The position numbers and the translations under genes are program-made. A DNA stretch of 64,000 nucleotides from Bifidobacterium moukalabense DSM 27321 (GTDB taxonomy: Bacteria; Actinomycetota; Actinomycetes; Actinomycetales; Bifidobacteriaceae): the NCBI RefSeq assembly GCF_000522505.1, contig NZ_AZMV01000002.1, positions 336,080 through 400,079 on the forward strand, written 5' to 3'. The notes below the pieces were generated by a model. That model was given only the letters and a program-made list of their open reading frames with translations, had not been told where the DNA came from and did no database searches. This document shows positions 56,367-64,000 of this stretch, in pieces. Numbering within the stretch: the first letter of the stretch is position 1; every line of letters begins with the position of its first letter.

Positions 56367-58013
56367 TCAGTGAGCCAGCAGCTCCTCGACGATCTGATCC
56401 TTGCTCAGGCTGGACGGATAGTACGTCGGCCAGTTGTCCATCTCCTTGAGGGTCTCCTCCCGGGAATCCCCCGCGAAGATGTGGAAGTGCACGGCCTTGC
56501 CCGGCGCGATGCCATGGTCGGAGAACTGCACGACCTTGGGAGCGCCGTCAGGTACATCGCCCACGGCGGTGAACAGGTAGCGCACGCCGCGGTTGCCCTT
56601 CTTGTAGTCGAGGATCTTGTACCCGTCGTACTTGTAGGTGGCGGTGGTGTCTGTGCCGTTGCGGGTGAAGGTGATTCGGTCGCCCTTGATGGTGATGCGT
56701 TCCACATCGGTCTTGTAGCCGGTGTCATAGTACTTCGTGTATTCTTCGGCGCTCATGGTGCCCTTCTTGGCCTTGGCTTCCATGACCTTCTTGAGGCTGC
56801 CGTCCTTCAGGTACGGGTAGACGGACTGCCACTCCCCCTCATAGTCGGCCATCGAACGGTCGGCGACATCCTGGGTGAGGAACCAGCCGTTGGTGGTATC
56901 GTTGGCCAGCGCCTGCTTGGCGATGGTGGTGAGCCAGCCCAGCAGCGTGGTCTGGTTCTCGGGCAGCTGTTCGGTGGCGGAGAGGATCGTCTTGTTGCTG
57001 CTCTTGGCGGCATCGTTGAGTTTTTCGGCGAAACCGTCCATCTCCTGCGGATTGACGACCAGCAGATCCACATCGGATCCGGAGACGAGGTCGAGGGTGG
57101 ACTTGAGGTCGGCCGCGGAAGGCTCGCCCTCGCTGTTCATGGCGTTCGTATAGGATTCCGGCGTCTTGTCGGTGGCGCCAAGATAGTCGAGCAGGTAGCT
57201 GATGATCGATTCGGTGGCCACATACGAACGCTTCACACCGGCGGCACGGGCCTTGTTGACCATGGCGACGAATTCGGCATAATCCGCATTCCATGCGTTC
57301 GAATGACGCTGTGCGGTAGCTGCGGTGTCGGTGCCTTCACCGGCCTTGGCGGTATAGGCATCCGTGATGGCGGTCGCCGCCTTGAGCACTGCCTCGGGGC
57401 TGAACCACAGGTGCGGGTTCGTGGAGCCGTGATGATGGTGGTGACCGGACTCGTTGTCGTTGCCTTCATGCTCATGTTCGTGTTCCTCGGTGGCGGTGAT
57501 GCCCATGAGGTCGCCCACGTTGACGATGGTCTGCTTGCTCTTGTCGAGCTGGGCCTTCTCCGCCCAGCCGTCATAACCGGCTCCGTTGATCACCACGATG
57601 TCGGCCTTGGAGAGCTTGGCCAGGTCGGCCGGCGTGGGCTCGTAGTCATGCGGTTCCACGGAGGTGGAGTTGATCAGGGATGTGACCTGCGCGCATTTGC
57701 CGCCAAGTTCCTGGGCAAGCGAACCCCACTGGTTGACGGAGGCGACCACGTTGAGCGTGGTGCTGCATGAATCGTTGGCGTCGCTGGCAGCGGAGGTCGA
57801 ACCGTTGGCCGCATTGGCGGTGTTCCTGCCGGTTTTCGCATTGAGGAACGCGAATCCTCCGATAATAAGGCCGGAGATCAACGCGCCCACGACGAATGCG
57901 ACGACGATGGCGACGATGCCTTTCCTGCCGACGCCGGTCGAATCTCCGGACGACCCGGATTCCATATTCTCCGGATTCCTGTTTTCGGGCTGGCTGAGAC
58001 TGTTCTCGGTCAT
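56367..58013 (-). CDS. zinc ABC transporter substrate-binding protein fused to ZinT (AdcA-like)
   Basis: 548 residues. An N-terminal helix (~33-57) anchors it outside; then a ZnuA/TroA-type domain (LNVVASVNQWGSLAQELGG, SVEPHDYEPTPADLAKL, a His-rich loop HEHEHEGNDNESGHHHHHG, PHLWFSPEAVLKAA) and a C-terminal ZinT domain (GEWQSVYPYLKDGSLKKVME, VQFSDHGIAPGKAVHFHIF). The same fusion is known in AdcA of streptococci. It captures zinc for an ABC importer; no permease or ATPase gene adjoins. A near-perfect Fur/Zur box upstream implies zinc repression. The anchor helix has no clear lipobox. Confidence 0.95.
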   Translation of the reverse strand: MTENSLSQPENRNPENMESGSSGDSTGVGRKGIVAIVVAFVVGALISGLIIGGFAFLNAKTGRNTANAANGSTSAASDANDSCSTTLNVVASVNQWGSLAQELGGKCAQVTSLINSTSVEPHDYEPTPADLAKLSKADIVVINGAGYDGWAEKAQLDKSKQTIVNVGDLMGITATEEHEHEHEGNDNESGHHHHHGSTNPHLWFSPEAVLKAATAITDAYTAKAGEGTDTAATAQRHSNAWNADYAEFVAMVNKARAAGVKRSYVATESIISYLLDYLGATDKTPESYTNAMNSEGEPSAADLKSTLDLVSGSDVDLLVVNPQEMDGFAEKLNDAAKSSNKTILSATEQLPENQTTLLGWLTTIAKQALANDTTNGWFLTQDVADRSMADYEGEWQSVYPYLKDGSLKKVMEAKAKKGTMSAEEYTKYYDTGYKTDVERITIKGDRITFTRNGTDTTATYKYDGYKILDYKKGNRGVRYLFTAVGDVPDGAPKVVQFSDHGIAPGKAVHFHIFAGDSREETLKEMDNWPTYYPSSLSKDQIVEELLAH

Positions 58014-58156
58014 GCTCTTCTCTTTCTATCTATTCTTTATTTCCATTGATATGGCCGATCTCGTCGAATTCGACGAGTCGCGCCATCGCATTGTCGTCAT
58101 GGGCATGCGTGCCAAGGACTCGGCAATGGGTGGACACGTCGGTAACTATATCATAA

Positions 58157-58171
58157 TGATAATCATTATCA
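58157..58171. promoter_or_regulatory. Fur/Zur-type operator upstream of the ZnuA-ZinT gene
   Basis: TGATAATCATTATCA is a perfect 7-1-7 palindrome. The wider CATAATGATAATCATTATC (58,152-58,170) differs from the classical E. coli Fur box at one base. Upstream of a zinc-uptake gene it is most likely a Zur site. It lies 144 bases before the start codon. Confidence 0.8.
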
Positions 58172-58277
58172 ATAAAGAGGTGCGAAAAAGAGACCGGTTA
58201 TGCGGCATCAAGCATTGCCATCATTGGGAAACGCCGAAGCGAAGCGAATGCGGCCGCGAGCGCGGCAACGGACTCGC

Positions 58278-59054
58278 CTAATCCATCATCACGACGGAAT
58301 CGTCTTCCTCGCTATTCCCTATGACATGGCCCTTCTCATCCCAGGGGCATGAATAGGTGACGCAAGGCGTCGTTGGCGGATGGTTGACGAAATCATAGAT
58401 CAGTTCCATCTGCCGGCGTGAAATGCCGATGCGTGAATCCGGCGAGATAAGCAATAGCGGCGATGCCAGTTTCGTGTGGATGAGCGCGGTGATGGTGCGA
58501 TTATTGATGGCCCCGTCATCCACCCAGATGATCGCATGGGCGTCATATCCCCGTTCGACACGTTCGCGCTGCTTGCCGATCTCGTTCATGATCAGATCGA
58601 GCTTCTGCATGACCCTGCCCTCATGGGTGTTGGGGTCATGCCAGAACACGCTGGATACGACGGAATCATCCCATCCCAAACGATCGCCAAGCATCTCCGT
58701 ATACGGCTGCCATGTGGACAGCCAGCGCAGATCCAGCATTCCGTCCCTCGCCAAGGCGTACAGCTTGCCGGCCAGCTCATCGGACCAATGCAGCTCATGG
58801 AAACCACGCCGTCCGAAATCTATGACCGCCGTCTTATCCAGGGGGAACGCCCTTTTCGCCGAGTACAGGTCCGTGCGGTACCCGTCCGGATCGGGCACCA
58901 GCTCCACGTGCCCCACATCGGAATAATTGACGATTCCAGTGTTGGGGAACGCGTTCAGGACGCCGTCGAAATCCAAGTACATCACCGGTCTGTTCATGTG
59001 GCCCGTCTCTGCGCCACGATTCGCCCCGCGAACAATCTTGATCATCTTCCTCAT
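58278..59054 (-). CDS. HAD-like hydrolase domain protein
   Basis: 258 residues. The HAD nucleophile motif is MYLDFDGVLNAFPN near residue 25. WLSTWQPYTEMLGDRLGW and IIWVDDGAINN (candidate motif 4) follow. It resembles HAD domains attached to RNA-repair or nucleic-acid enzymes (the Swiss Army Knife group), but here it stands alone; the substrate is unknown. GAGGAG upstream of the ATG supports the start at 59,054. It follows the HTH pair on the same strand with ~40 bases between and may be co-transcribed. Confidence 0.7.
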   Translation of the reverse strand: MRKMIKIVRGANRGAETGHMNRPVMYLDFDGVLNAFPNTGIVNYSDVGHVELVPDPDGYRTDLYSAKRAFPLDKTAVIDFGRRGFHELHWSDELAGKLYALARDGMLDLRWLSTWQPYTEMLGDRLGWDDSVVSSVFWHDPNTHEGRVMQKLDLIMNEIGKQRERVERGYDAHAIIWVDDGAINNRTITALIHTKLASPLLLISPDSRIGISRRQMELIYDFVNHPPTTPCVTYSCPWDEKGHVIGNSEEDDSVVMMD

Positions 59055-59095
59055 GACCGCTCCTCTCGTTGAACTTGCATGGTGAATGGCATCAG

Positions 59096-59566
59096 TCAGT
59101 TTCCGGAATCACCCTGTCTCCAGATTTGCTCATCCTTGATGAGTTGGGTGCCGTAACGCATCTTGAGCTGGGATACCAACTCATCGATATGCTGCTGCGC
59201 CTCGATGATCTCGGAACTGTACATCTGCATTCTCGTCTGATTGAAGGCGATGCCGGTCTCATCGGGCATTTCGCCGACCACATGAGGTTTCTCGCCGGAC
59301 ATCGCATACTCAGCCGCCTCATCCATCAGCTTCCGATCGCCGCTCCACCTGCTGATGCAGCGTTCGATGCGCTTCGCGCCGATCAGTTCGAGCGGCATTC
59401 CCACACTGGAGAAAATCTGATAAGGGCGCAATCCACGCATATACCAGTACATGCAGTACACCTGAAATTCATGGGAATAGGTGATCCGTTTGCTCGTCGC
59501 ATGGGTGATCGCCGGCAGTGATTCAAGGTAGCAGACCTCTTCCAGCGTGAATTCGACGTTGGTCAT
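59096..59566 (-). CDS. HTH-domain protein, paralogue of the next gene
   Basis: 156 residues. The N-terminal ~75 residues (RITYSHEFQVYCMYWYMRGLRPYQIF, GAKRIERCISRW) form a HTH of the type seen in IS-like OrfA proteins and in stand-alone HTH genes. The rest is helical, with a coiled-coil-like end (EIIEAQQHIDELVSQLK). It is a tandem paralogue of the 59,579 gene, with the pattern TYSHxFQVYCMYxY shared. No transposase OrfB follows, so a regulatory or structural role is as likely as a mobile one. Confidence 0.65.
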   Translation of the reverse strand: MTNVEFTLEEVCYLESLPAITHATSKRITYSHEFQVYCMYWYMRGLRPYQIFSSVGMPLELIGAKRIERCISRWSGDRKLMDEAAEYAMSGEKPHVVGEMPDETGIAFNQTRMQMYSSEIIEAQQHIDELVSQLKMRYGTQLIKDEQIWRQGDSGN

Positions 59567-59578
59567 ACCCCATCATTC

Positions 59579-59974
59579 CTAACGTAAGTGAGCGATCATC
59601 TTACGGATGCGCTCCTGCAGCGTGATGATCGTTCTGTTGAGCTCCTGTATTTCCGACAGGCTTGAAAGGATGATCTCATCACGCATGGCGGGCTTGCGCC
59701 CCTCTTCGTCGAGCTGTCGGACCTCGGCCATGAGCTGGGGGTTGCTCTTCCACCTGCTGATGCACCGTTCGATGCGCTTCGGCCCGATCAGTCGCGACGG
59801 GAGCCCCGCATTGGAGAAGATGACGCTCGGCCGCGTGCCATGCACATACTGGTACATGCAGTACACCTGGAACGCGTGCGAGTAGGTGATGCGACTCGCA
59901 GTCGCATGTTCCACGACCGCCAAGGATTCAAGTTCCTCGATTTCCTGATCAGTAAATTTTTTGCTGTTCCGCAT
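59579..59974 (-). CDS. HTH-domain protein, tandem paralogue
   Basis: 131 residues: RITYSHAFQVYCMYQYVHGTRPSVIF, GPKRIERCISRWK and a coiled-coil end (SEIQELNRTIITLQERIRK). It lies 12 bases upstream of its paralogue, so the pair is one operon from a tandem duplication. GGGGAACC before the ATG at 59,974 favours that start; a longer reading adds 21 residues. The T6 run coding for KKF is in frame. Function unknown. Confidence 0.65.
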   Translation of the reverse strand: MRNSKKFTDQEIEELESLAVVEHATASRITYSHAFQVYCMYQYVHGTRPSVIFSNAGLPSRLIGPKRIERCISRWKSNPQLMAEVRQLDEEGRKPAMRDEIILSSLSEIQELNRTIITLQERIRKMIAHLR

Positions 59975-60257
59975 ATGGTTCCCCGTATCCGTTCTTGCAT
60001 CGGCAGATGCCGATTTTGAATTTTTCCGTATGGTCATGCGTCGTCGCAGACCTTCAGATGCCTACATTCCTTTCGATAATTCGCCTCACTATACTCTGTT
60101 CGGAAGGGAAATCGGCAGAACGGGGAAACCTCTCCCCCTATAAGCAAATCGGCACTCTTCAATCCCCTTACATACCCTTGAAACAAGCGGTGCAAAAAAC
60201 GACACACCACCCATCACGCTGAGAGCATAACGGGTGGTTGTCTCTCTATCCCGGGGG

Positions 60258-60893
60258 TTATGCCTTGGTCAGCTTCTTGCGCTTGAGATTCAGCACGACA
60301 TCGGCGGCATCGGCCACACGCTCGGAATGCGTGACCACGATGACGCACTTACCCAGCTGGTGCGCGGCATCCCGAAGCAGGCCGATCACATCACCCGTCG
60401 TCTTCGGGTCCAAGCTACCGGTCGGTTCATCCGCCAGAATCGCGGACCCCGGAGACACCAGGGCGCGGCCGACCGCCACTCGTTGGCGCTGACCACCCGA
60501 TAAGTGCATGATGTTGCGTTTCGCCTCCTCGCGGCTCAGACCCAAATCCTCAAGGACCTTCAGGTCGGCCTTGGGATTGACCAGGCGCAGGTTCTCCACC
60601 GGCGTGAGATAGTCGATCAGATTGTGGTCCTGGAACACCAGGGACACGTGTTCGCGACGATGCTTCGAATACCCCGTCTCGGCGATGTTCCCGCCTTCGA
60701 AACGAACCTCGCCCTTGGAAGGGGAATCCAGCCCCGCCAGCAACGACAGCAGGGTGGACTTGCCCGCACCGGACGGACCGGTTATCGCATACATCCTACC
60801 GGCCTCGAAATCCGCGCTGACATCCGACAGAACGCGTATCTTGGCCGCACCGTACGTGTAATCGACATGATCCAACTGTAGACAAACCGACAT
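60258..60893 (-). CDS. ABC transporter ATP-binding protein (MacB/LolD type)
   Basis: 211 residues. Walker A GPSGAGKSTLLSLLAGLD, the Q-loop in LVFQDHNLIDYLTPVENLRL, signature LSGGQRQRVAVGRAL, Walker B AILADEPTGSLD and H-loop VIVVTHS. The subtype serves FtsX-like permeases and exports peptides, antibiotics or lipids; the two permease genes lie directly upstream on the same strand. The substrate is unknown. AGGAG is 9 bases before the ATG. Confidence 0.95.
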   Translation of the reverse strand: MSVCLQLDHVDYTYGAAKIRVLSDVSADFEAGRMYAITGPSGAGKSTLLSLLAGLDSPSKGEVRFEGGNIAETGYSKHRREHVSLVFQDHNLIDYLTPVENLRLVNPKADLKVLEDLGLSREEAKRNIMHLSGGQRQRVAVGRALVSPGSAILADEPTGSLDPKTTGDVIGLLRDAAHQLGKCVIVVTHSERVADAADVVLNLKRKKLTKA

Positions 60894-60904
60894 GATTATG
60901 ACTC

Positions 60905-62128
60905 CTAACTCATGGAGGAAAGAATGGATTTGGGAGAACGCGCCAGCACCGAGGCGAGCGACACCACCAGGGCGATCGCAATGACCCCGCAGCCGAGCAG
61001 CAATATGAGCAGTGTTTGAGCAGGCGGCAAGGCATCCACCTGCAACGACGAAAGGGAGGCATCATCCGCATTGGCCAGCAACATGGACGAGACGAACCCC
61101 GACAACAAGGCGCCGGTGCCAAGCGAGCACAGGGCCGCAACCAACGCCATCAGGCAGGTCTCGACCACGAATTGCCCGATTATCCGGGCCTTGCCGATAC
61201 CGATGGCCAGGAAGACGCCTATCTCATGAATCCGGGAACGAACCCAGAAGACCAGCACCATGCCCAGCACCAGCACGCCGACCAGGCAGACGACCGCCAG
61301 AATCAGACGCACCAGGTTACGTACCGTGTTCACGGCCTGCAGCACGCTGGAAAAACGGGATGAATTGTCCGTGACATCGTATTTCGACCCGGCCAACTTC
61401 TTGGCCCTTTGAATGGTCTGCGGCAGGGTCTGCGCGCTGGCCGACAGGCAACGTACCGTATCGATTCGCGATTCGCCGGTCAGCGTGGAGGCCACGTTCA
61501 TTCCCGCATACAGCAGATTCTCCGAGGAATCCGACGGCATGGGGCTCTGCGACTGCGTTTTGCCGGAGAAGATTCCGGACACGCGCACGGTGGAGGCATG
61601 GTCACCCTGCTTCAGCGTGAAGGTCGACCCGACCGACAATCCGTTCTGCTTCGCGAAATCCTGGTGCACCAGCACGCCGTCGCCGTTTCCGGAGATGTGG
61701 CTCCCCTGTTCGAGGCGGTACAGTCCGCTTTGGAATTCCGTGGACAGCGAGGAATCCGTGGTACCCAGCACGCTGACCTGCGCGGATACGCCGGCGTCCA
61801 GCCGCGGCCCCTGTTGGGGAACGACGGGCTGGGCGCCGTCCAGCTCCGCGAAGGTCTTGGTCTCATATGCGGCCTTTTTCACGCCATCAAGATGGGAGAA
61901 CCGGTCGGCCTCCTTTGCGCTGATGGGGTCTTCGCGCGCCTCGACCGCAAATCCGATGCCCATGCTTCCACCGATTCGGTCGGCCACCTCCTGCAGGGCC
62001 GCCGAGACACCGGCCTGCGCCACCAGACCGGTGAAGACCAGCAGCATCAGCAGGCCGATGAGTCCGCTGCGAATCGGTTTGCGCACGATGGCCAGCACGG
62101 AGCGGCTCCATACGTTCACCTTCGTCAT
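60905..62128 (-). CDS. FtsX-family ABC transporter permease
   Basis: 407 residues: one N-terminal helix (~20-40), an extracellular domain (~45-265) with FAELDGAQPV and VRVSGIFSGK, then three helices near the C-terminus, including LILAVVCLVGVLVLGMVLVF. It pairs with the permease at 62,125, with which its gene overlaps by 4 bases, and with the ATPase at 60,258. Together they form a MacB-like machine that moves substrate out of or along the cell envelope. Confidence 0.9.
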   Translation of the reverse strand: MTKVNVWSRSVLAIVRKPIRSGLIGLLMLLVFTGLVAQAGVSAALQEVADRIGGSMGIGFAVEAREDPISAKEADRFSHLDGVKKAAYETKTFAELDGAQPVVPQQGPRLDAGVSAQVSVLGTTDSSLSTEFQSGLYRLEQGSHISGNGDGVLVHQDFAKQNGLSVGSTFTLKQGDHASTVRVSGIFSGKTQSQSPMPSDSSENLLYAGMNVASTLTGESRIDTVRCLSASAQTLPQTIQRAKKLAGSKYDVTDNSSRFSSVLQAVNTVRNLVRLILAVVCLVGVLVLGMVLVFWVRSRIHEIGVFLAIGIGKARIIGQFVVETCLMALVAALCSLGTGALLSGFVSSMLLANADDASLSSLQVDALPPAQTLLILLLGCGVIAIALVVSLASVLARSPKSILSSMS

Positions 62129-63495
62129 CGCTGCATCCCCAGCAGGTCACGCGGCGACTTGTACAGCGTCGGCATGCATGAGATGAGCACGCACACCAGC
62201 ACCACACCCAAAAGCCCGAGGGAGACGGGAAGGATGGCGTTCACGTCGACCGACACCGCAAGCGTACTCAGCGAACGAGTCGCCATATTGGATTCGAGGT
62301 TGCCGCCGGCCTGGCCCATGCTGCTCAGCTCGCGGGCTGCGGAGGCATTGACCGAACGCAGCGTGGACGAGCCGAGCCATTGCGCCATGCCACGCGCGCA
62401 CAGCCAGCCAAGTGCCAGGGATGGCAGGCCGACCAGAATCATCTCGCTGAAATACTGGGCGATCATGGATGGCTTGCCCACGCCGATCGATACCAGCACG
62501 CCCATTTCCCGACGGCGGTCATTCATCCACAGCAGCAGCACCAGGCACAGCACGAGGGCCGCGAAGATGAGCACGCCGATCAGGGTGCCGCGCATCATGG
62601 AACGCACGCCCTGCGCCGCACTCAGCATGCCGGCCGTGTACTGGTCGTTGCGGGTGATCTGGTAGTTGTTCCAATCCACCGGCAGCTTCTTCGCATCGTT
62701 CATGGTCTTTTCCACATCGACACCCTTGGCGAGGGTGAAGGTGGCGTCCTGATAGATCTCCTTGCCGGGCTTGTACTGGTACAGCTCACGCGTGGTGTCC
62801 AGATCCGTGTACACGGTGTTGGAGGTCAGCTCGGCGCGGGTGGCCACCTTTCTGTTGCTGTCGCCCTTGAAGATGCCCGCGATCGTGGTGGTGACGCTTG
62901 CCGTGGAGCCTGACTCGTTGTCGGCATCGTACGGATTGGCCTTGAGGGTGAGCGTATCGCCCACCTTGAGATTGTTGGCCTTGGCGAGATCCTCGTGAAT
63001 CATCGACATATGCTTGTCCGAAGACTTCAGGTGGCGCCCCTGCGCGATATTGAGCGTATGCGATGCGAAGGCGTTGAGTTTGGACGAATCATTCGTGCCC
63101 TCGAGGTTCACGGCGTTGCCGAACTGCTGCTCCTTCGTCTTGTCGTAATCGTTGCCGTCGGGCAGCTTCATCGCATCGGCGTCGACCAGATCGGCGGTGA
63201 CGTTCTGTCGGACCACATACGAGTCGATGCCGGAAAGCTTTGCGATGCGTTGCACGTCGGCCGGTTTCACCGTACCGGCGCCTCGCGGTGTTCCCGAATT
63301 GTGCTGCGGATTATTCGCCAATACGAAGCCGACGGTCGCCTGCTTCTCGATCTGTTCGGCCTCATGCTGCGCCGCATGCGATACGGCGATCGTGGCGAGC
63401 ATGCTTGCGGCCACGATGGTCAGAATGACCAGCAGAACCAAGGTCCGTATTCGTTTTCTGAGTACATAGCGTCCCGCTCGTGAAATGAACGTCAT
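62125..63495 (-). CDS. FtsX-family ABC transporter permease
   Basis: 456 residues from MTFISRAGRYVLRKRIRTL, with AGGAAATC before the ATG. An N-terminal helix (~18-40), an extracellular domain (LVDADAMKLPDGNDYD, AQGRHLKSSDKHMSMIHEDL, TTIAGIFKGD) and three C-terminal helices make up the usual FtsX layout. It is the first gene of the three-gene exporter operon, which reads toward the HTH and zinc genes. It lies between the two adhesin copies. Confidence 0.9.
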   Translation of the reverse strand: MTFISRAGRYVLRKRIRTLVLLVILTIVAASMLATIAVSHAAQHEAEQIEKQATVGFVLANNPQHNSGTPRGAGTVKPADVQRIAKLSGIDSYVVRQNVTADLVDADAMKLPDGNDYDKTKEQQFGNAVNLEGTNDSSKLNAFASHTLNIAQGRHLKSSDKHMSMIHEDLAKANNLKVGDTLTLKANPYDADNESGSTASVTTTIAGIFKGDSNRKVATRAELTSNTVYTDLDTTRELYQYKPGKEIYQDATFTLAKGVDVEKTMNDAKKLPVDWNNYQITRNDQYTAGMLSAAQGVRSMMRGTLIGVLIFAALVLCLVLLLWMNDRRREMGVLVSIGVGKPSMIAQYFSEMILVGLPSLALGWLCARGMAQWLGSSTLRSVNASAARELSSMGQAGGNLESNMATRSLSTLAVSVDVNAILPVSLGLLGVVLVCVLISCMPTLYKSPRDLLGMQR

Positions 63496-63523
63496 GATTT
63501 CCTTTCCTGATGAGAAAACAAAA

Positions 63524-63558
63524 GGAGGGCCTTCGCTCAAGCATTCTGAAGGCCCTCC
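63524..63558 (-). terminator. Rho-independent terminator of the second adhesin
   Basis: A perfect 11-bp stem (GGAGGGCCTTC and complement) with a 13-base loop lies 25 bases past the stop. On the minus strand TTTTGTTTTC follows. Confidence 0.8.
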
Positions 63559-63582
63559 CGTATGAATGGAGGTGAATGGGCG

Positions 63583-64000
63583 TTACCTGCCGCCGCGTCG
63601 GCGCATGAACAGTGATACACCGCCCACAATCGCTGCCACGACTACCAGCACCGCCAGCACGACACCCGGCACGATCAGGCTCGAGCCCGTCGCCGCCATG
63701 GTCTTCTTCGCCGGCTTGTCCGGAGTCGACTTCGAAGGCGTCGCCGGCTTGTCAGGAGTTGGCTTGTCAGGGGTCGGCTTGACGGTGTTGGTCACCGTGA
63801 AGCCCGATGTCATGTCACCCGTGACCTCACCCGTATAGCCATCGACGGTACCGATCTCCTTGACCGTGTAGGCAACCGACTTGCCGGACTTTTTTCTGGT
63901 ATAGGCCGGTCCATGTGTTCGCCCAATGGTTCGCCCCGGACAATTCGACCGGTGCACCTTGGGCGGCGCCATCCGCATACAACTGCACCTTCACCGACTT
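63583..64000 (-). pseudogene. second LPXTG-type adhesin, C-terminal end, frameshifted at a T6/A6 run
   Basis: Runs off the right edge. From the edge it reads as the last Cna-B domain of adhesin 1 (VQLYADGAAQGAPVELSG, WTGLYQKK) until T6 at 63,890-63,895; with five T, as in copy 1, it goes on as SGKSVAYTVKEIG through the stalk, MAATG motif and helix to FMRRRGGR. Only the final ~15 residues differ from copy 1 (SLFMRRRGGR against AYFMRRRENK). The extra base is supported by direct comparison with the sister copy. Confidence 0.85.
63632..64000. repeat. ~368-bp direct repeat, copy 2 (second adhesin 3' region)
   Basis: Same sequence and orientation as 53,733-54,100, about 9.9 kb away, with one extra T. 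The intervening DNA holds the zinc-binding gene, the HAD and HTH genes and the exporter operon. Confidence 0.9.

Noticed and set aside
58240..58275. GC-rich inverted repeat near the HAD gene stop as a terminator
   Set aside because: Only a 6-bp stem with a 2-base loop and no T-tract.
59096..59974. An IS3-type insertion sequence
   Set aside because: No catalytic ORF, terminal inverted repeats or target duplication were found.

Overview
The window looks like a Bifidobacterium chromosome. The clues are a GC-rich core, a galT start next to a DeoR-type regulator, actinobacterial-type cell-wall enzymes, and several core genes whose -10 boxes lie only 6-8 nt before the start codon, as expected of leaderless mRNAs. 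I cannot fix the species. No rRNA, tRNA, CRISPR array or insertion-sequence transposase was recognised.

Bases 1-21,300 are ordinary core genome and every gene there is intact: galT (partial) and its regulator, a polyprenol-phosphate mannose-type transferase, pyrD, an Old Yellow Enzyme, a class A PBP, a Crp-family regulator, a lipoate ligase, a TM2 protein, leuB, ptrB, an App1-type phosphatase, gcvH, an L,D-transpeptidase, nudC, an alpha/beta hydrolase, a Nudix-like protein, trxA and a G5-domain cell-wall protein.

Bases 21,380-51,780 form an exopolysaccharide (EPS) region. It is bounded by two related single-pass membrane proteins (21,382-22,233 and the broken 43,368-44,750). It holds two phosphoglycosyl transferases (one intact, one a remnant), a fused chain-length/tyrosine kinase, a Wzy-like polymerase, a Wzx-like flippase, many GT2 and GT4 glycosyltransferases, acetyl- and acyltransferases, and the dTDP-rhamnose genes rfbA, rfbCD (fused) and rfbB. 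A GtrB-like transferase plus a GT-C-like membrane protein follow. In the likely scheme, the priming transferase loads a sugar phosphate on undecaprenyl phosphate, the GTs extend it, Wzx flips it, Wzy polymerises it and the Wzc-like protein sets chain length.

Bases 51,780-64,000 are accessory: a HEPN-like protein, a DUF4143 ATPase remnant, an LPXTG-type surface adhesin, a zinc-binding ZnuA-ZinT fusion behind a near-perfect Fur/Zur box, a HAD protein, two paralogous HTH proteins, an ABC/FtsX export operon, and the C-terminal end of a second adhesin carrying a ~368-bp near-identical repeat of the first.

The most striking observation: from 23.8 kb to the window end, about ten genes are broken by what reads as exactly one extra base in a homopolymer. 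All six coding runs of 7 or more A/T in the window coincide with a frame break, and all resolve by removing one base. The affected genes are surface genes (flippase, GT, GT-C, acyl/acetyltransferases, adhesins) plus one HEPN-like gene. This is either an all-OFF set of slipped-strand phase-variable genes or a homopolymer overcalling artefact; the sequence alone cannot decide. Two genes next to each other in the EPS region also carry single nonsense codons.
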